Positions 1 to 7,952 of a DNA stretch of 64,000 nucleotides are shown piece after piece. Within the stretch, counting starts at the first letter, position 1. The number at the start of each line of letters is the position of its first letter. The stretch comes from Myxococcota bacterium (GTDB lineage Bacteria > Myxococcota_A > Bradymonadia > UBA7976 > UBA1532). Under the pieces are notes generated by a model. That model saw only the letters and a program-made list of their open reading frames with translations, had not been told where the DNA came from and did no database searches. The translations under genes and the position numbers were made by a program. The DNA is taken from assembly GCA_963169045.1 (NCBI GenBank), contig CAUJDF010000013.1:1-64000 (forward strand), read 5' to 3'.

Positions 1-41
1 CGTGTACGGGCTCAGCGCCGCCGAGCTGACGCCGGCCGCAT

Positions 42-389
42 TCATGCGATCGACGGCCCCGGCAACCTGACCGGCAACAAGCCCGCCGGAGCGATGCACA
101 CGCAGGATCTCCGGTCACCAGGGCTTCGCTGATCGGTCACGACGCACGCGACCAGTTCGACGGAGGCTTCGCCGGCCTCGGTCTTCCCTGCGGCTCGCAG
201 CGCGTCGATCGCCATGCTCTGGGCGAGCATGTAGCCGTCGACCAGACCGGCCGCCAGGAGTGCCTGCTGACTACCCTCAGGTAACTGCGCGACCAACGCC
301 GCCATCTCGCGGACGTCGTCGAGGCCGCCGGCGAGCGCCCTGGAGACCCGGGCGGGCACGGACGGACCTCTGCGCTTCTCATCGGCCAT
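42..389 (-). CDS. hypothetical protein (115 aa)
   Basis: I do not recognise this protein. The chosen ATG at 389 has a GGAG six bases upstream on the minus strand; the open frame continues further upstream, but that extension looks non-coding. The N-terminal two thirds is Ala/Leu-rich and probably helical (GLDDVREMAALVAQL), with no signal peptide or membrane segment. The C-terminal third is rich in Pro, Arg and Cys and looks less like real protein, so the gene may be degraded or its end misread. It is divergent from the BlaI-type repressor gene. Function unknown. Confidence 0.4.
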   Translation of the reverse strand: MADEKRRGPSVPARVSRALAGGLDDVREMAALVAQLPEGSQQALLAAGLVDGYMLAQSMAIDALRAAGKTEAGEASVELVACVVTDQRSPGDRRSCVCIAPAGLLPVRLPGPSIA

Positions 390-601
390 TGCGGACTCCG
401 GCGCACCGCGTAGGGCGGCGGAAACGTGCACCCACGCGACTGTAGTTCGACTCGCACGCGGGGCCAATCGCGCGAACGGGGCCAGATCAGTCCGCCCTGC
501 TGCACCATCGCGAACGTGAGGACGCGCTCGTGCGTGTGCCGCGAGGCGCACACCCGGAGGGATTGCCGATCGACGGAGTTCCGCCGGAAGCAATCATGTT
601 G

Positions 602-618
602 TACTACGTCATGTAGTA
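602..618. promoter_or_regulatory. BlaI-type operator dyad
   Basis: TACTACGTCATGTAGTA has perfect 6-bp arms (TACTAC/GTAGTA) around a 5-base centre. The ACTAC...GTAGT arms resemble the TACA/TGTA-type operators of the BlaI/MecI/CopY family. The dyad ends 43 bases before the start of a BlaI-family gene, so autorepression of the downstream efflux operon is the natural reading. The matching repressor is inferred from adjacency. Confidence 0.7.
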
Positions 619-661
619 AAGAAGTGCCGCCGTCGAATCGCGTCCAAGAAGGGAGAGCCGC

Positions 662-1033
662 GTGGCGAAGGCCGGGGCGCTCGAGCGCCGCATCGTGGAG
701 ATTCTCTGGGAAGGCGGCGAGCTGTCGGTGCGCGGTGTCCTCGACCGCCTCGGCAGCGACCACGCCTACACGACGATCATGACCGTGCTCGACCGCCTGC
801 ACCGGAAGGGCGAGGTCGTCCGGCACAAGGTCGATGGCGCCTGGATGTACCGGGCCGCCGAGTCGCGGGAAGAGACGATCGGGCGCGAGGTCGCGCGACT
901 GCTCGTCGAGGAGGGACGCAGCGCGCCGCCGCTCTTCATGGCGTTCCTCGACGAGGCCGAAGCGCTCGACCCCGCGGCGCTCGACCAGCTCGAAGCGCTC
1001 ATCCGGCAGCGCCGGGCGGAGCGCAAGTCGTGA
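662..1033 (+). CDS. BlaI/MecI/CopY-family transcriptional repressor
   Basis: This is a 123-residue winged-helix repressor of usual family length. The N-terminal half (about 5-70) carries the family pattern: a helix with LERRIVEILWEGGELSV, the recognition helix region YTTIMTVLDRLHRKG, and a wing ending in GAWMYRA. The C-terminal half is the helical dimerisation part. The GTG start has a GGGAG upstream. The stop overlaps the start of the M56 protease gene by four bases (GTGA), so the two are translationally coupled. In BlaR1/BlaI pairs the membrane protease triggers repressor inactivation. Here the target is an RND metal-efflux operon rather than a beta-lactamase, so a metal signal is inferred. 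A palindromic operator lies just upstream. Confidence 0.85.
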   Translation: MAKAGALERRIVEILWEGGELSVRGVLDRLGSDHAYTTIMTVLDRLHRKGEVVRHKVDGAWMYRAAESREETIGREVARLLVEEGRSAPPLFMAFLDEAEALDPAALDQLEALIRQRRAERKS

Positions 1034-1983
1034 TCGCCGCCGCCGGGCTCGTCCTCGTGGCGAGCGCGCTGGCCCTGGTCGGCACGCAGGCGGCTGCGGT
1101 GCCGATCCTCTGGGGCTGGCGGCAGGTCTCTCGGCGCTTCTCGCCGGCGACGGAGCAGTCCTGGGCGCGCTGGTACCCGGCGGTGCTGTTCCTGCCGCTC
1201 GCGCTCGGTCTCCTGCTGCCGGTCGGCGCGATGATGGCGGCGTGCCACTGCGCCGCCGTCCCGGGACCGCATCTCTGCCCGCGCCACCCCGAGCTGGCTC
1301 TCGGTTGGGTACCCCACGCGGTGGTCGCGTGGGCGGTCTTCGGGCATGGGCCGCTGCGGGCGATGGCGCGGCTCGTGAGCGGCGCGTTGCGTGGCGGACG
1401 CATCGGCAGGCTCCTGCCGCGGAGTGTCCCCGCCGAGGGTCTGCACCTCGTCGACCTCGACTCGCCGACGGCCGTGACCGTCGGGCTCTTCCGGCCGGTC
1501 GTCGTCGCGGACCGCGGCTGGTGGGCGACCCTGACGCCCAGCGACCGGACCATCGTCCTCGCGCACGAGCAGGCGCACGTCGCGCGTCGCGATCTACTGA
1601 CGCACGCCTTCGTGCGCGCGCTCGCCGCGTTCCTGCCCGTGCGCCTGGCCGGGCCGCTCGTGGCGGGGTGGCTGGACCGGGCCGAGCAGTGCGCGGACCG
1701 GCACGCGGCGAACGTCGTCGGCGACCCCCTGGCGGTCGCCGAGCTGCTCATCCGTCAGCGTCGGCTCGGCGTGGCGCCCGCCGGACGACTCGGCCTGCAC
1801 GGCGGCAGCTTCGCGCGCCGCATCCACGCGCTCGCGGAGCTGCGCGACGAGGGCGAGCCTCTCACGTCCGACCTCGACGGGACGCTCGCGTTCGGGCTGC
1901 TCGCCGTTCCGCTGCTCGTGCAGGTGCTCTCGCCGCAGTTGCACGGCCTCGCCGAGGCCACCCTGCGCTTCCTCCACTTCTGA
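1030..1983 (+). CDS. M56-family membrane metalloprotease (BlaR1-like, no penicillin-sensor domain)
   Basis: This 317-residue integral membrane protein has the zinc-protease motif HEQAH (H179, E180, H183) and a downstream RAEQCAD segment matching the third-ligand region of M56/M48 peptidases. Hydrophobic segments lie at about 1-25, 48-70, 93-110 and 285-310. It stops where BlaR1 would continue into its penicillin-binding sensor, so beta-lactam sensing is unlikely. The loop between the second and third segments, expected to be periplasmic by BlaR1 topology, contains CHC-x9-C-x2-H (about residues 72-87), a possible metal site. It is coupled by a 4-base overlap to the BlaI-type gene and followed 18 bases later by efflux genes. 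Likely role: sensing a stress or metal and relieving repression. Confidence 0.8.
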   Translation: MIAAAGLVLVASALALVGTQAAAVPILWGWRQVSRRFSPATEQSWARWYPAVLFLPLALGLLLPVGAMMAACHCAAVPGPHLCPRHPELALGWVPHAVVAWAVFGHGPLRAMARLVSGALRGGRIGRLLPRSVPAEGLHLVDLDSPTAVTVGLFRPVVVADRGWWATLTPSDRTIVLAHEQAHVARRDLLTHAFVRALAAFLPVRLAGPLVAGWLDRAEQCADRHAANVVGDPLAVAELLIRQRRLGVAPAGRLGLHGGSFARRIHALAELRDEGEPLTSDLDGTLAFGLLAVPLLVQVLSPQLHGLAEATLRFLHF

Positions 1984-2001
1984 CCGCCGGGGACCGCGCT
2001 G

Positions 2002-3282
2002 ATGCCATCCACCATTTCCCGTCGAGGTGCAGGCGGCCCTACTACGCCGCGTAGGACCGCGTGCGCCCTGCTGTTGACCGCGGCGCTGCCCGCCGCGGCC
2101 GCGCCGCCGGAGAGCGAGGCCTGGCTCGTCGAGCGCTTCCTCGCCCAGGGACCGCAGCAGGCGGTCGCGGCGGCCGCGCGCGGGCGCGTCGCGGCGCTGA
2201 CCGAGGTCGGTCCGGCGGTGGGCAACCCGACGGTCGACGTGCGGCGGGAGCAGAGCTTCGGCGCCGACACCGAGTTCTCGACGACGATCGTCGGCGGGAC
2301 GATCGACCTCGAGATCGGCGGGCGGTACGGCCTGCGCCGCGAGGCGGGGCGGCTGCAGGCGGAGGCGGCGCAGGCGGAGACGCGGGCGGCCCTCGTCGAG
2401 GCCGTGTGCGGGCTGCGCCGGCAGGCGCTCGCGGCGCGTGTGGCCGGGGAGGAGTCCGCCGTCGCGGCCGCATGGCACGAGCGCATCACCGGCCTCGAGA
2501 GCGAGCTGGCGCGCCTCGTCCAGGGCGGCGAGAAGGCGCCGTTCGACCTGCGGCTCTTCCGCATGCGCCTGGCCGCCCACGATCGCACGCTGCAGCAGGC
2601 GCGGGCCCGGGCCGACGCCGCGCAGGCGGCGGTCGGCGCCTGGACCGGCGAGGACGTGCCGGCGCCCGTCGCGGCCGAACCGGCGACGCCGCCCGCCCCG
2701 GACGTGCTCGTCGCGCAAGCGATCGAGTCGCACCCGGCGCTGCAGGCGCTGCAGCTCCAGGCCCGGGCGGCGGAGGTCGACGAGGCGCACGCCGGGCGCT
2801 GGTGGGTGCCCGACCTCGGCCTCTACGGCGCGTGGCGTGGCGACACGGCAGGGGACAGCGACCTCGGGAACGGCTTCGAGGCCGGCGTCGCGGTCGCGGT
2901 GCCGCTCTTCGACACCGGCGGCCCCGAGCGGGCGGCCGCGCGGGCGGAGGCGCTGCGCGCCCGAGCGGAGCTGGCGCGGGCCGAGCGCGACCTGCGCGCC
3001 GACTTCGCCGGTCTGCATGCGGAGCTGACCCGCCTCGGCGCCATGACCGCTCCGCCGGCGTCCGACGAGCCTTCGCTGCTCGAGATGGCCGTCCGCCGCT
3101 ACCGCGCGGGCGAGGCGCCGCTCGGCGACCTGCTCGACACCCTCGAGGCGCTCGAGGCCGACGAGATCGCCCGCCTGCAGACCGCCGATCGCGTCCGCGG
3201 CCTGCGCCTCGCCCTTGCCTGCCGCGCCGGCCGCTTCGCCGAGCCCGACATCGCCGCCCTCGTGGAAGGAGCCGTGAAGTGA
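2002..3282 (+). CDS. TolC-family outer-membrane efflux protein (CzcC-like)
   Basis: This 426-residue protein is the presumed outer-membrane duct of the tripartite pump encoded with the next two genes. It has an Arg-containing N terminus, a hydrophobic signal (ACALLLTAALPAAAA), then long Ala/Glu/Arg-rich coiled-coil helices in two repeats, each holding a short strand region (GNPTVDVRREQ and VPDLGLYGAW) as in TolC/CzcC proteins. The central PLFDTGG is typical of the family. The ATG at 2002 is the only good start, but a BlaI-like dyad at 2040-2056 lies inside its first codons, so the real start is slightly uncertain. The last bases overlap the adaptor start (GTGA). Metal specificity is not evident from this protein. 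Confidence 0.85.
   Translation: MPSTISRRGAGGPTTPRRTACALLLTAALPAAAAPPESEAWLVERFLAQGPQQAVAAAARGRVAALTEVGPAVGNPTVDVRREQSFGADTEFSTTIVGGTIDLEIGGRYGLRREAGRLQAEAAQAETRAALVEAVCGLRRQALAARVAGEESAVAAAWHERITGLESELARLVQGGEKAPFDLRLFRMRLAAHDRTLQQARARADAAQAAVGAWTGEDVPAPVAAEPATPPAPDVLVAQAIESHPALQALQLQARAAEVDEAHAGRWWVPDLGLYGAWRGDTAGDSDLGNGFEAGVAVAVPLFDTGGPERAAARAEALRARAELARAERDLRADFAGLHAELTRLGAMTAPPASDEPSLLEMAVRRYRAGEAPLGDLLDTLEALEADEIARLQTADRVRGLRLALACRAGRFAEPDIAALVEGAVK
2040..2056. promoter_or_regulatory. second BlaI-like dyad (internal)
   Basis: TACTACGCCGCGTAGGA matches the 17-bp dyad at 602-618 in 13 of 17 positions and has 5-bp arms CTACG/CGTAG. It lies inside the first codons of the CzcC-like gene, where it could serve an internal promoter of the structural genes. 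It may also be chance within coding sequence. Confidence 0.4.
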
Positions 3283-4835
3283 GAGCCAATGCCATCGCGC
3301 CCGTCCTGGCGCTCGTCCTCGCCGCCTGCGGGCACGGCCACGACCACGGGCAGGAAGAATCCGGCCACGGTCATGGACACGGTCATGGCCACGGCGCGCA
3401 GGGCCACGCGGAGGAGGGGCCCGAGCCGGTCGCCCTCACGCTCTTCACGAACACTCACCAGATGTTCGTGGAGCTGGACGCGCCGATCGCCGGCAAGGCG
3501 TCGGGCTTCCATGCGCACGTGACGCGCCTCGCCGACCACCAGCCGGCGACTGCGGGCTCCCTCACCGTCGAGTGGCTGCGCGGCGGCGCCGCGGTGACGA
3601 AGGCGGTCGCCGACAAGGTCGCGCGGGCGGGCATCTTCACGCCCGAGCTGATGACGCCTCCGGAGCCGGGCGAGTACACGCTGCGGATGACCTTCGCCCA
3701 CGAGGCGGAGCGCGCGGTCTGGGAGGCCGGGCCGTTCAAGCTCGGCCCGGAGCCGGCGACGGCCCCGGAGGCGCCGGAGGAGGGCGACATCACCTTCCTC
3801 ATGGAGGCGCAGTGGAAGATCCCGTTCGGGCTCGGACTGCCGGAGGAGCGGCCCGTCGCGCGGCCGCTGCCAGTGCCCGCGGTGATCGCGCCCGACCCCG
3901 CCCGCTCACGGCCGGTGGCGGCGACGTCGGCGGGCCGCGTCGACTGGGTCGCCGACGGCCGGCCGATCGTCGTGGGGACGCGCGTGCGCGCTGGCGAGAC
4001 AATCGGGCGCCTCGTCCCCGCGGCCGCCGGCGAGCACCCGAGCACGCTCGAGGCGACCGCCAGCCAGGCCCGCATCGAGCTGGCGCGGGCGCGGGACGAG
4101 AAGGCGCGCCTGAAGGGGCTCGTGGCTGACGGCCTGGTACCCGCCTCGCGGCTCCGCGATGCGGAGGCGGCGGAGGCGCAGGCGGCGGCGGCGCTGAAGG
4201 GCGCGAGCACGCGCCTCGGGCAGGTGCGCGGCGCGGCGGCGCCCGGGATTCCGGTGGTCGCGCCGGTCGACGGCGTGGTCGTGGAGCAGGCGGTCGCGCA
4301 CGGCGCGCTCGCCGAGGCCGGCGCGACGCTGGCGCTCGTCGCCGACGACGCCGGGGTGCTCGTCCGCGGCCGGCTCTTCGGTCGCGAGACGCCGCGGCCG
4401 GACGAGATCCGCGAGGTCCGGCTGCGGCGCGGCGGCGAGCAGGCGAGCGTCACGCTCGAACGCGCGGCGCTGCTCAACGCCGCGTCGGTCGCCGACCCGG
4501 TGACGCAGACGACGCCGGTGGACGTCCGCGTCGACAACCCCGAGCGGCGCCTGCGCTTCGGCGAGGCGGTCGAGCTGACCCTCGCCGTCGGCGAGGAGAA
4601 GCCGTACCTGACGGTCCCGCGCGACGCCGTCGTCGAGATCAACACGCGCCCCTACATCTTCGTGATGAACAGCGGCGAGTCGTTCAGCCGGCGCGCCGTC
4701 CGCCTCGGGCCGGCCGACGCGGAGCGTGTCGCCATCCTCGAAGGCATCGCTCCGGCGGACCGCATCGTCGTGCGCGGCGCGTTCGACGTGTACGTCGCCT
4801 CGCTCGCCGGCACCGTCGAATCCCACCAGCACTGA
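3279..4835 (+). CDS. RND efflux periplasmic adaptor lipoprotein (CzcB/CusB-like, His-rich)
   Basis: The chosen GTG at 3279 overlaps the upstream stop and has a GGAAGGA ribosome site, giving 518 residues. The signal ends in a lipobox (LVLAAC, Cys17), so it is predicted to be an inner- or outer-leaflet lipoprotein. A HGHDHG...HGHGHGHGHG stretch follows and could collect metal ions. An extra beta-rich domain (about 50-165) precedes the usual adaptor fold: barrel-sandwich halves around a helical hairpin (about 220-340), then beta-barrel and membrane-proximal domains ending near HQH. It links the RND pump to the TolC-type duct. His-rich N termini in this family fit divalent metals or copper; the substrate is inferred, not proven. 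Confidence 0.88.
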   Translation: MRANAIAPVLALVLAACGHGHDHGQEESGHGHGHGHGHGAQGHAEEGPEPVALTLFTNTHQMFVELDAPIAGKASGFHAHVTRLADHQPATAGSLTVEWLRGGAAVTKAVADKVARAGIFTPELMTPPEPGEYTLRMTFAHEAERAVWEAGPFKLGPEPATAPEAPEEGDITFLMEAQWKIPFGLGLPEERPVARPLPVPAVIAPDPARSRPVAATSAGRVDWVADGRPIVVGTRVRAGETIGRLVPAAAGEHPSTLEATASQARIELARARDEKARLKGLVADGLVPASRLRDAEAAEAQAAAALKGASTRLGQVRGAAAPGIPVVAPVDGVVVEQAVAHGALAEAGATLALVADDAGVLVRGRLFGRETPRPDEIREVRLRRGGEQASVTLERAALLNAASVADPVTQTTPVDVRVDNPERRLRFGEAVELTLAVGEEKPYLTVPRDAVVEINTRPYIFVMNSGESFSRRAVRLGPADAERVAILEGIAPADRIVVRGAFDVYVASLAGTVESHQH

Positions 4836-4850
4836 CGGAGCCGCCGACCG

Positions 4851-7800
4851 ATGTGGAACGCAATCATCCATTGGTCCCTGCGGCACCGCGTGGCGGTGAT
4901 CGGGTTGGGGCTCGTGCTGACGCTGACCGGCCTGTGGGCCGCCACGCGCCTGCCCGTCGACGTGCTGCCCGACATCACGGCGCCGACGGTCACCGTGATC
5001 ACCGAGGCGCACGGCATGGCGCCGGACGAGGTGGAGAACCTCGTGACGCTGCCGCTCGAAACGGCGCTCAACGGCGCGCCGGGCGTGCGCCGCCTGCGCA
5101 GCTCGTCGGGCACCGGCATCTCGATCGTCTGGGCCGAATTCGAATGGGAGATCGACCCCTTCCGCGCGCGACAGGTCGTCACCGAGCGCCTGCAGCTCGC
5201 GACGACGACGCTCCCGCAGGGCGTCGAGGCCCCGATCCTCGCGCCCATGTCGTCGATCATGGGCGAGATCATGTTCCTCGGCGTGACGGCCGAGAAGGGC
5301 ACCGATCCCAAGCTGCTGCGCCAGCTCGCCGACAGACAGATCCGCCGTCGCCTTCTCGGCGTGCCGGGCGTGGCGCAGGTGACGCCGATCGGCGGGGAGC
5401 TGAAGCAGGTCCAAGTCGTGCTCGACCCCGACGCGCTGCGGCGGCTGAAGGTCGGCGTGCGGCAGGTCCTCGAGGTCCTCGGCGAGGCGTCGCAGAACGC
5501 GCCCGGCGGCTTCTACGTCAGCGGCCACCACGAGTACCTGATCCGCGCGCTCGGCCGCGCCGACACGCTCGAGGCGCTCGGGGCGATCGTCGTGGCGCGG
5601 CGCGACGGCGCGCCGGTGACGCTGCGTAGCATCGCCGAGGTGCGCGTGGGCGCGGCCCTCGCGCGCGGCACCGCCGCCATCGACGGCGAGCACGCGGTGG
5701 TGCTCGCCGTGCAGAAGGCGCCGCACGCGAACACGCTGACCCTCACCGAGGGCATCGACGCCGCGCTCGACGACATCGCCAAGACGCTGCCGAAGGGCGT
5801 GAGCCTCTACCGCAAGGGCTTCCGGCAGTCGCACTTCATCGAGCTGGCGCTCGGCAATGTCACCCTGCACATCGTGGAGAGCGCGATCCTGGTCGTCGTG
5901 ATCCTGGCGCTGTTCCTGATGAACTGGCGCACCACGTTCATCTCGCTCGTCGCACTGCCGCTGTCGCTGTTCGCGGGGCTGCTCGTGCTGTACGCGATCG
6001 GCGGTTCGGTCAACACGATGACCCTCGGAGGCTTCGCGATCGCCATCGGCGCGCTGGTCGATGACGCGATCATCGACGTCGAGAACGTGTACCGGCGCCT
6101 GCGACAGCGCGCCGCGCTCCCGCCCGAGGATCGGCCGCCACTGCTCCACGTTGTCTTCTCGGCGTCGTCGGAGATCCGCAACTCGATCGTCTACGCCACG
6201 GTGGTCATCGTGGTCGTCTTCCTGCCGCTGTTCTTCCTGAGCGGCCTCGAAGGCCGCCTGATGCGGCCGCTCGGCACCGCGTACGTCGTCAGCCTCGTGG
6301 CGTCGCTGCTCGTCGCCGTCACGATCACCCCCGCGCTCTGCGCCCTGCTGTTGCGCAACGTCCCCGCGCCGACGGAGCGCCGCGAGAGCGCCGTCGTGCG
6401 CGGCGCCCGCGCGCTCTACGCGCCGGTGCTGGGCTGGGCGCTGCGCTGGCCGCGCACCATCCTCGCGCTGACCGTACTCGGCGTCGCCGCCTCGGTCGGC
6501 CTGATCGCCACGTTCGGGCGCGGCTTCCTCCCGGCCTTCAATGAGGGCAGCTACACCATCGCCGCCGCGACCGTGCCGGGCACCTCGCTGGCGATCTCCG
6601 ACGAGATGGCCGGACGCCTCGACCGCGCGCTGGCCGACCTCGGCTTCATCACCTCGAACGTGCGGCGCACCGGCCGCGCCGAGGGCGACGAGCACGCCCA
6701 GGACGTGCAGTTCTCGGAGCTGGAGGTCACCGTCGATCCCGAGGCCGCCGAGAAGCTCGGCCAGGTCGAGATCGCGCGCCGCATCCGCGAGGCGGCCGCC
6801 AGCGTGCCGGGCCTCGTCGTCAGCGTCGGCCAGCCGATCGGGCACCGCATCGAGCACATGCTCTCCGGCGTGAAGACCTCGATCGCGGTGAAGGTCTTCG
6901 GCCCGGACCTCGCGACGCTGCGCTCGCTCGCCCGCCAGGTCCAGGGGGCGATGAGCGGCGTGGAGGGCGTCGTCGACCTCGCGGTCGAGCCGCAGACCGA
7001 CATCCCGCAGCTCGTCGTCCGGCCCGACCTGCCCATGCTGGCGCAGCTCGGCCTGACCCCCGGCGAGCTGGCGGAGGCCGTCGAGGTGGCCTTCCAGGGC
7101 CACCCGGTCGCGCAGTGGTGGGAGGAGTCGGCCGCCTACGACGTCGTCGTGCGCTACCCCGACGCGCAGCGCGCCGACTTCGACGCCATCGCCGCGAGCC
7201 CGGTCGACGCCGACGGCGAGCGCTTCGCGACGCTCGGGCAGGTGGCGCGCCTCGACCGCACGCTCGGCCCGAACCAGATCAACCGCGAGAACGTGCAGCG
7301 GCGCATCGTGGTCATGTCGAACGTGGCGGGGCGCGACGTGCGCGGCGTCATCGACGACGTGCGGGCGCGCCTCGCCGAGAGCGTGCCGATGCCCGAGGGC
7401 TACTACGTCGAGTACGGCGGCGAATTCGAGAGCGAGGCCCGCGCGAGCCGCACCATCGGCCTGCTGTCGCTCGCGGTGCTCGTCGTGATGGTCGGCCTGC
7501 TGTGGACGGCCTTCGGCTCGCTGCGCGACGCGCTCGTCGTCATGGTCAACCTGCCGCTGGCGCTCGTCGGCGGCGCGCTCGCGGTCGCCGCGACCGGCGG
7601 CGAGCTGTCGGTGCCGTCGCTGCTCGGCATCATCGCGCTGTTCGGCATCGCGACGCGCAACGGCATCATGCTCGTCACCCACTACCGGCACCTCGTGGAG
7701 GTGGAGGGCGCGAGCTTCGCCGAAGCGATCGAGCGCGGGAGCATGGAGCGCCTCGTGCCCGTCCTGATGACGGCGCTCGCGACCGGCCTCGCGCTCGTGC

Positions 7801-7952
7801 CGATCGCGCTCGCGCTCGGCGAGCCGGGCAACGAGATCCAGGCGCCGATGGCGCTCGTCATCCTCGGCGGGCTCCTCACCTCGACGGTGCTGAACATGGT
7901 GACGCTGCCCGCGCTGTACCGGCAGTACGGGCGGCCGGCGCGCACGCCGTGA
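4851..7952 (+). CDS. heavy-metal efflux RND permease (CzcA/CusA family)
   Basis: This is a 1033-residue inner-membrane proton antiporter of standard RND length. Evidence includes the N-terminal PVDVLPDITAPTVTVITEAHGMAPDEVE segment type (shown here in part: LPDITAPTV), two large periplasmic loops, and twelve expected membrane segments. The fourth segment carries GALVDDAIIDVENVY, the acidic proton-relay motif, with an extra Asp pair compared with CusA. The second half repeats the fold, with FLPAFNEGSY at its start. It follows its adaptor by 15 bases with a GGAG site and overlaps the EamA gene by four. It lacks the Met ladder seen in the CusA copy at 16.3-19.5 kb, so Zn/Co/Ni or another cation is as likely as copper. 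Confidence 0.9.
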   Translation: MWNAIIHWSLRHRVAVIGLGLVLTLTGLWAATRLPVDVLPDITAPTVTVITEAHGMAPDEVENLVTLPLETALNGAPGVRRLRSSSGTGISIVWAEFEWEIDPFRARQVVTERLQLATTTLPQGVEAPILAPMSSIMGEIMFLGVTAEKGTDPKLLRQLADRQIRRRLLGVPGVAQVTPIGGELKQVQVVLDPDALRRLKVGVRQVLEVLGEASQNAPGGFYVSGHHEYLIRALGRADTLEALGAIVVARRDGAPVTLRSIAEVRVGAALARGTAAIDGEHAVVLAVQKAPHANTLTLTEGIDAALDDIAKTLPKGVSLYRKGFRQSHFIELALGNVTLHIVESAILVVVILALFLMNWRTTFISLVALPLSLFAGLLVLYAIGGSVNTMTLGGFAIAIGALVDDAIIDVENVYRRLRQRAALPPEDRPPLLHVVFSASSEIRNSIVYATVVIVVVFLPLFFLSGLEGRLMRPLGTAYVVSLVASLLVAVTITPALCALLLRNVPAPTERRESAVVRGARALYAPVLGWALRWPRTILALTVLGVAASVGLIATFGRGFLPAFNEGSYTIAAATVPGTSLAISDEMAGRLDRALADLGFITSNVRRTGRAEGDEHAQDVQFSELEVTVDPEAAEKLGQVEIARRIREAAASVPGLVVSVGQPIGHRIEHMLSGVKTSIAVKVFGPDLATLRSLARQVQGAMSGVEGVVDLAVEPQTDIPQLVVRPDLPMLAQLGLTPGELAEAVEVAFQGHPVAQWWEESAAYDVVVRYPDAQRADFDAIAASPVDADGERFATLGQVARLDRTLGPNQINRENVQRRIVVMSNVAGRDVRGVIDDVRARLAESVPMPEGYYVEYGGEFESEARASRTIGLLSLAVLVVMVGLLWTAFGSLRDALVVMVNLPLALVGGALAVAATGGELSVPSLLGIIALFGIATRNGIMLVTHYRHLVEVEGASFAEAIERGSMERLVPVLMTALATGLALVPIALALGEPGNEIQAPMALVILGGLLTSTVLNMVTLPALYRQYGRPARTP

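Noticed and set aside
2-70. Short plus-strand frame open at the left edge, ending TGA at 68-70
   Set aside because: It could be the last 22 codons of a gene outside the window, but it is too short to support and overlaps the minus-strand frame.
1030-1983. Beta-lactam resistance function for the BlaI/M56 pair
   Set aside because: No penicillin-binding sensor domain and no beta-lactamase gene; the downstream genes are an RND pump.
3906-7691. Very long minus-strand open frame across the first RND operon
   Set aside because: It is an antisense shadow caused by G/C-rich third positions; its product is Arg/Asp/His-rich without domains, while the plus strand encodes clear RND proteins.
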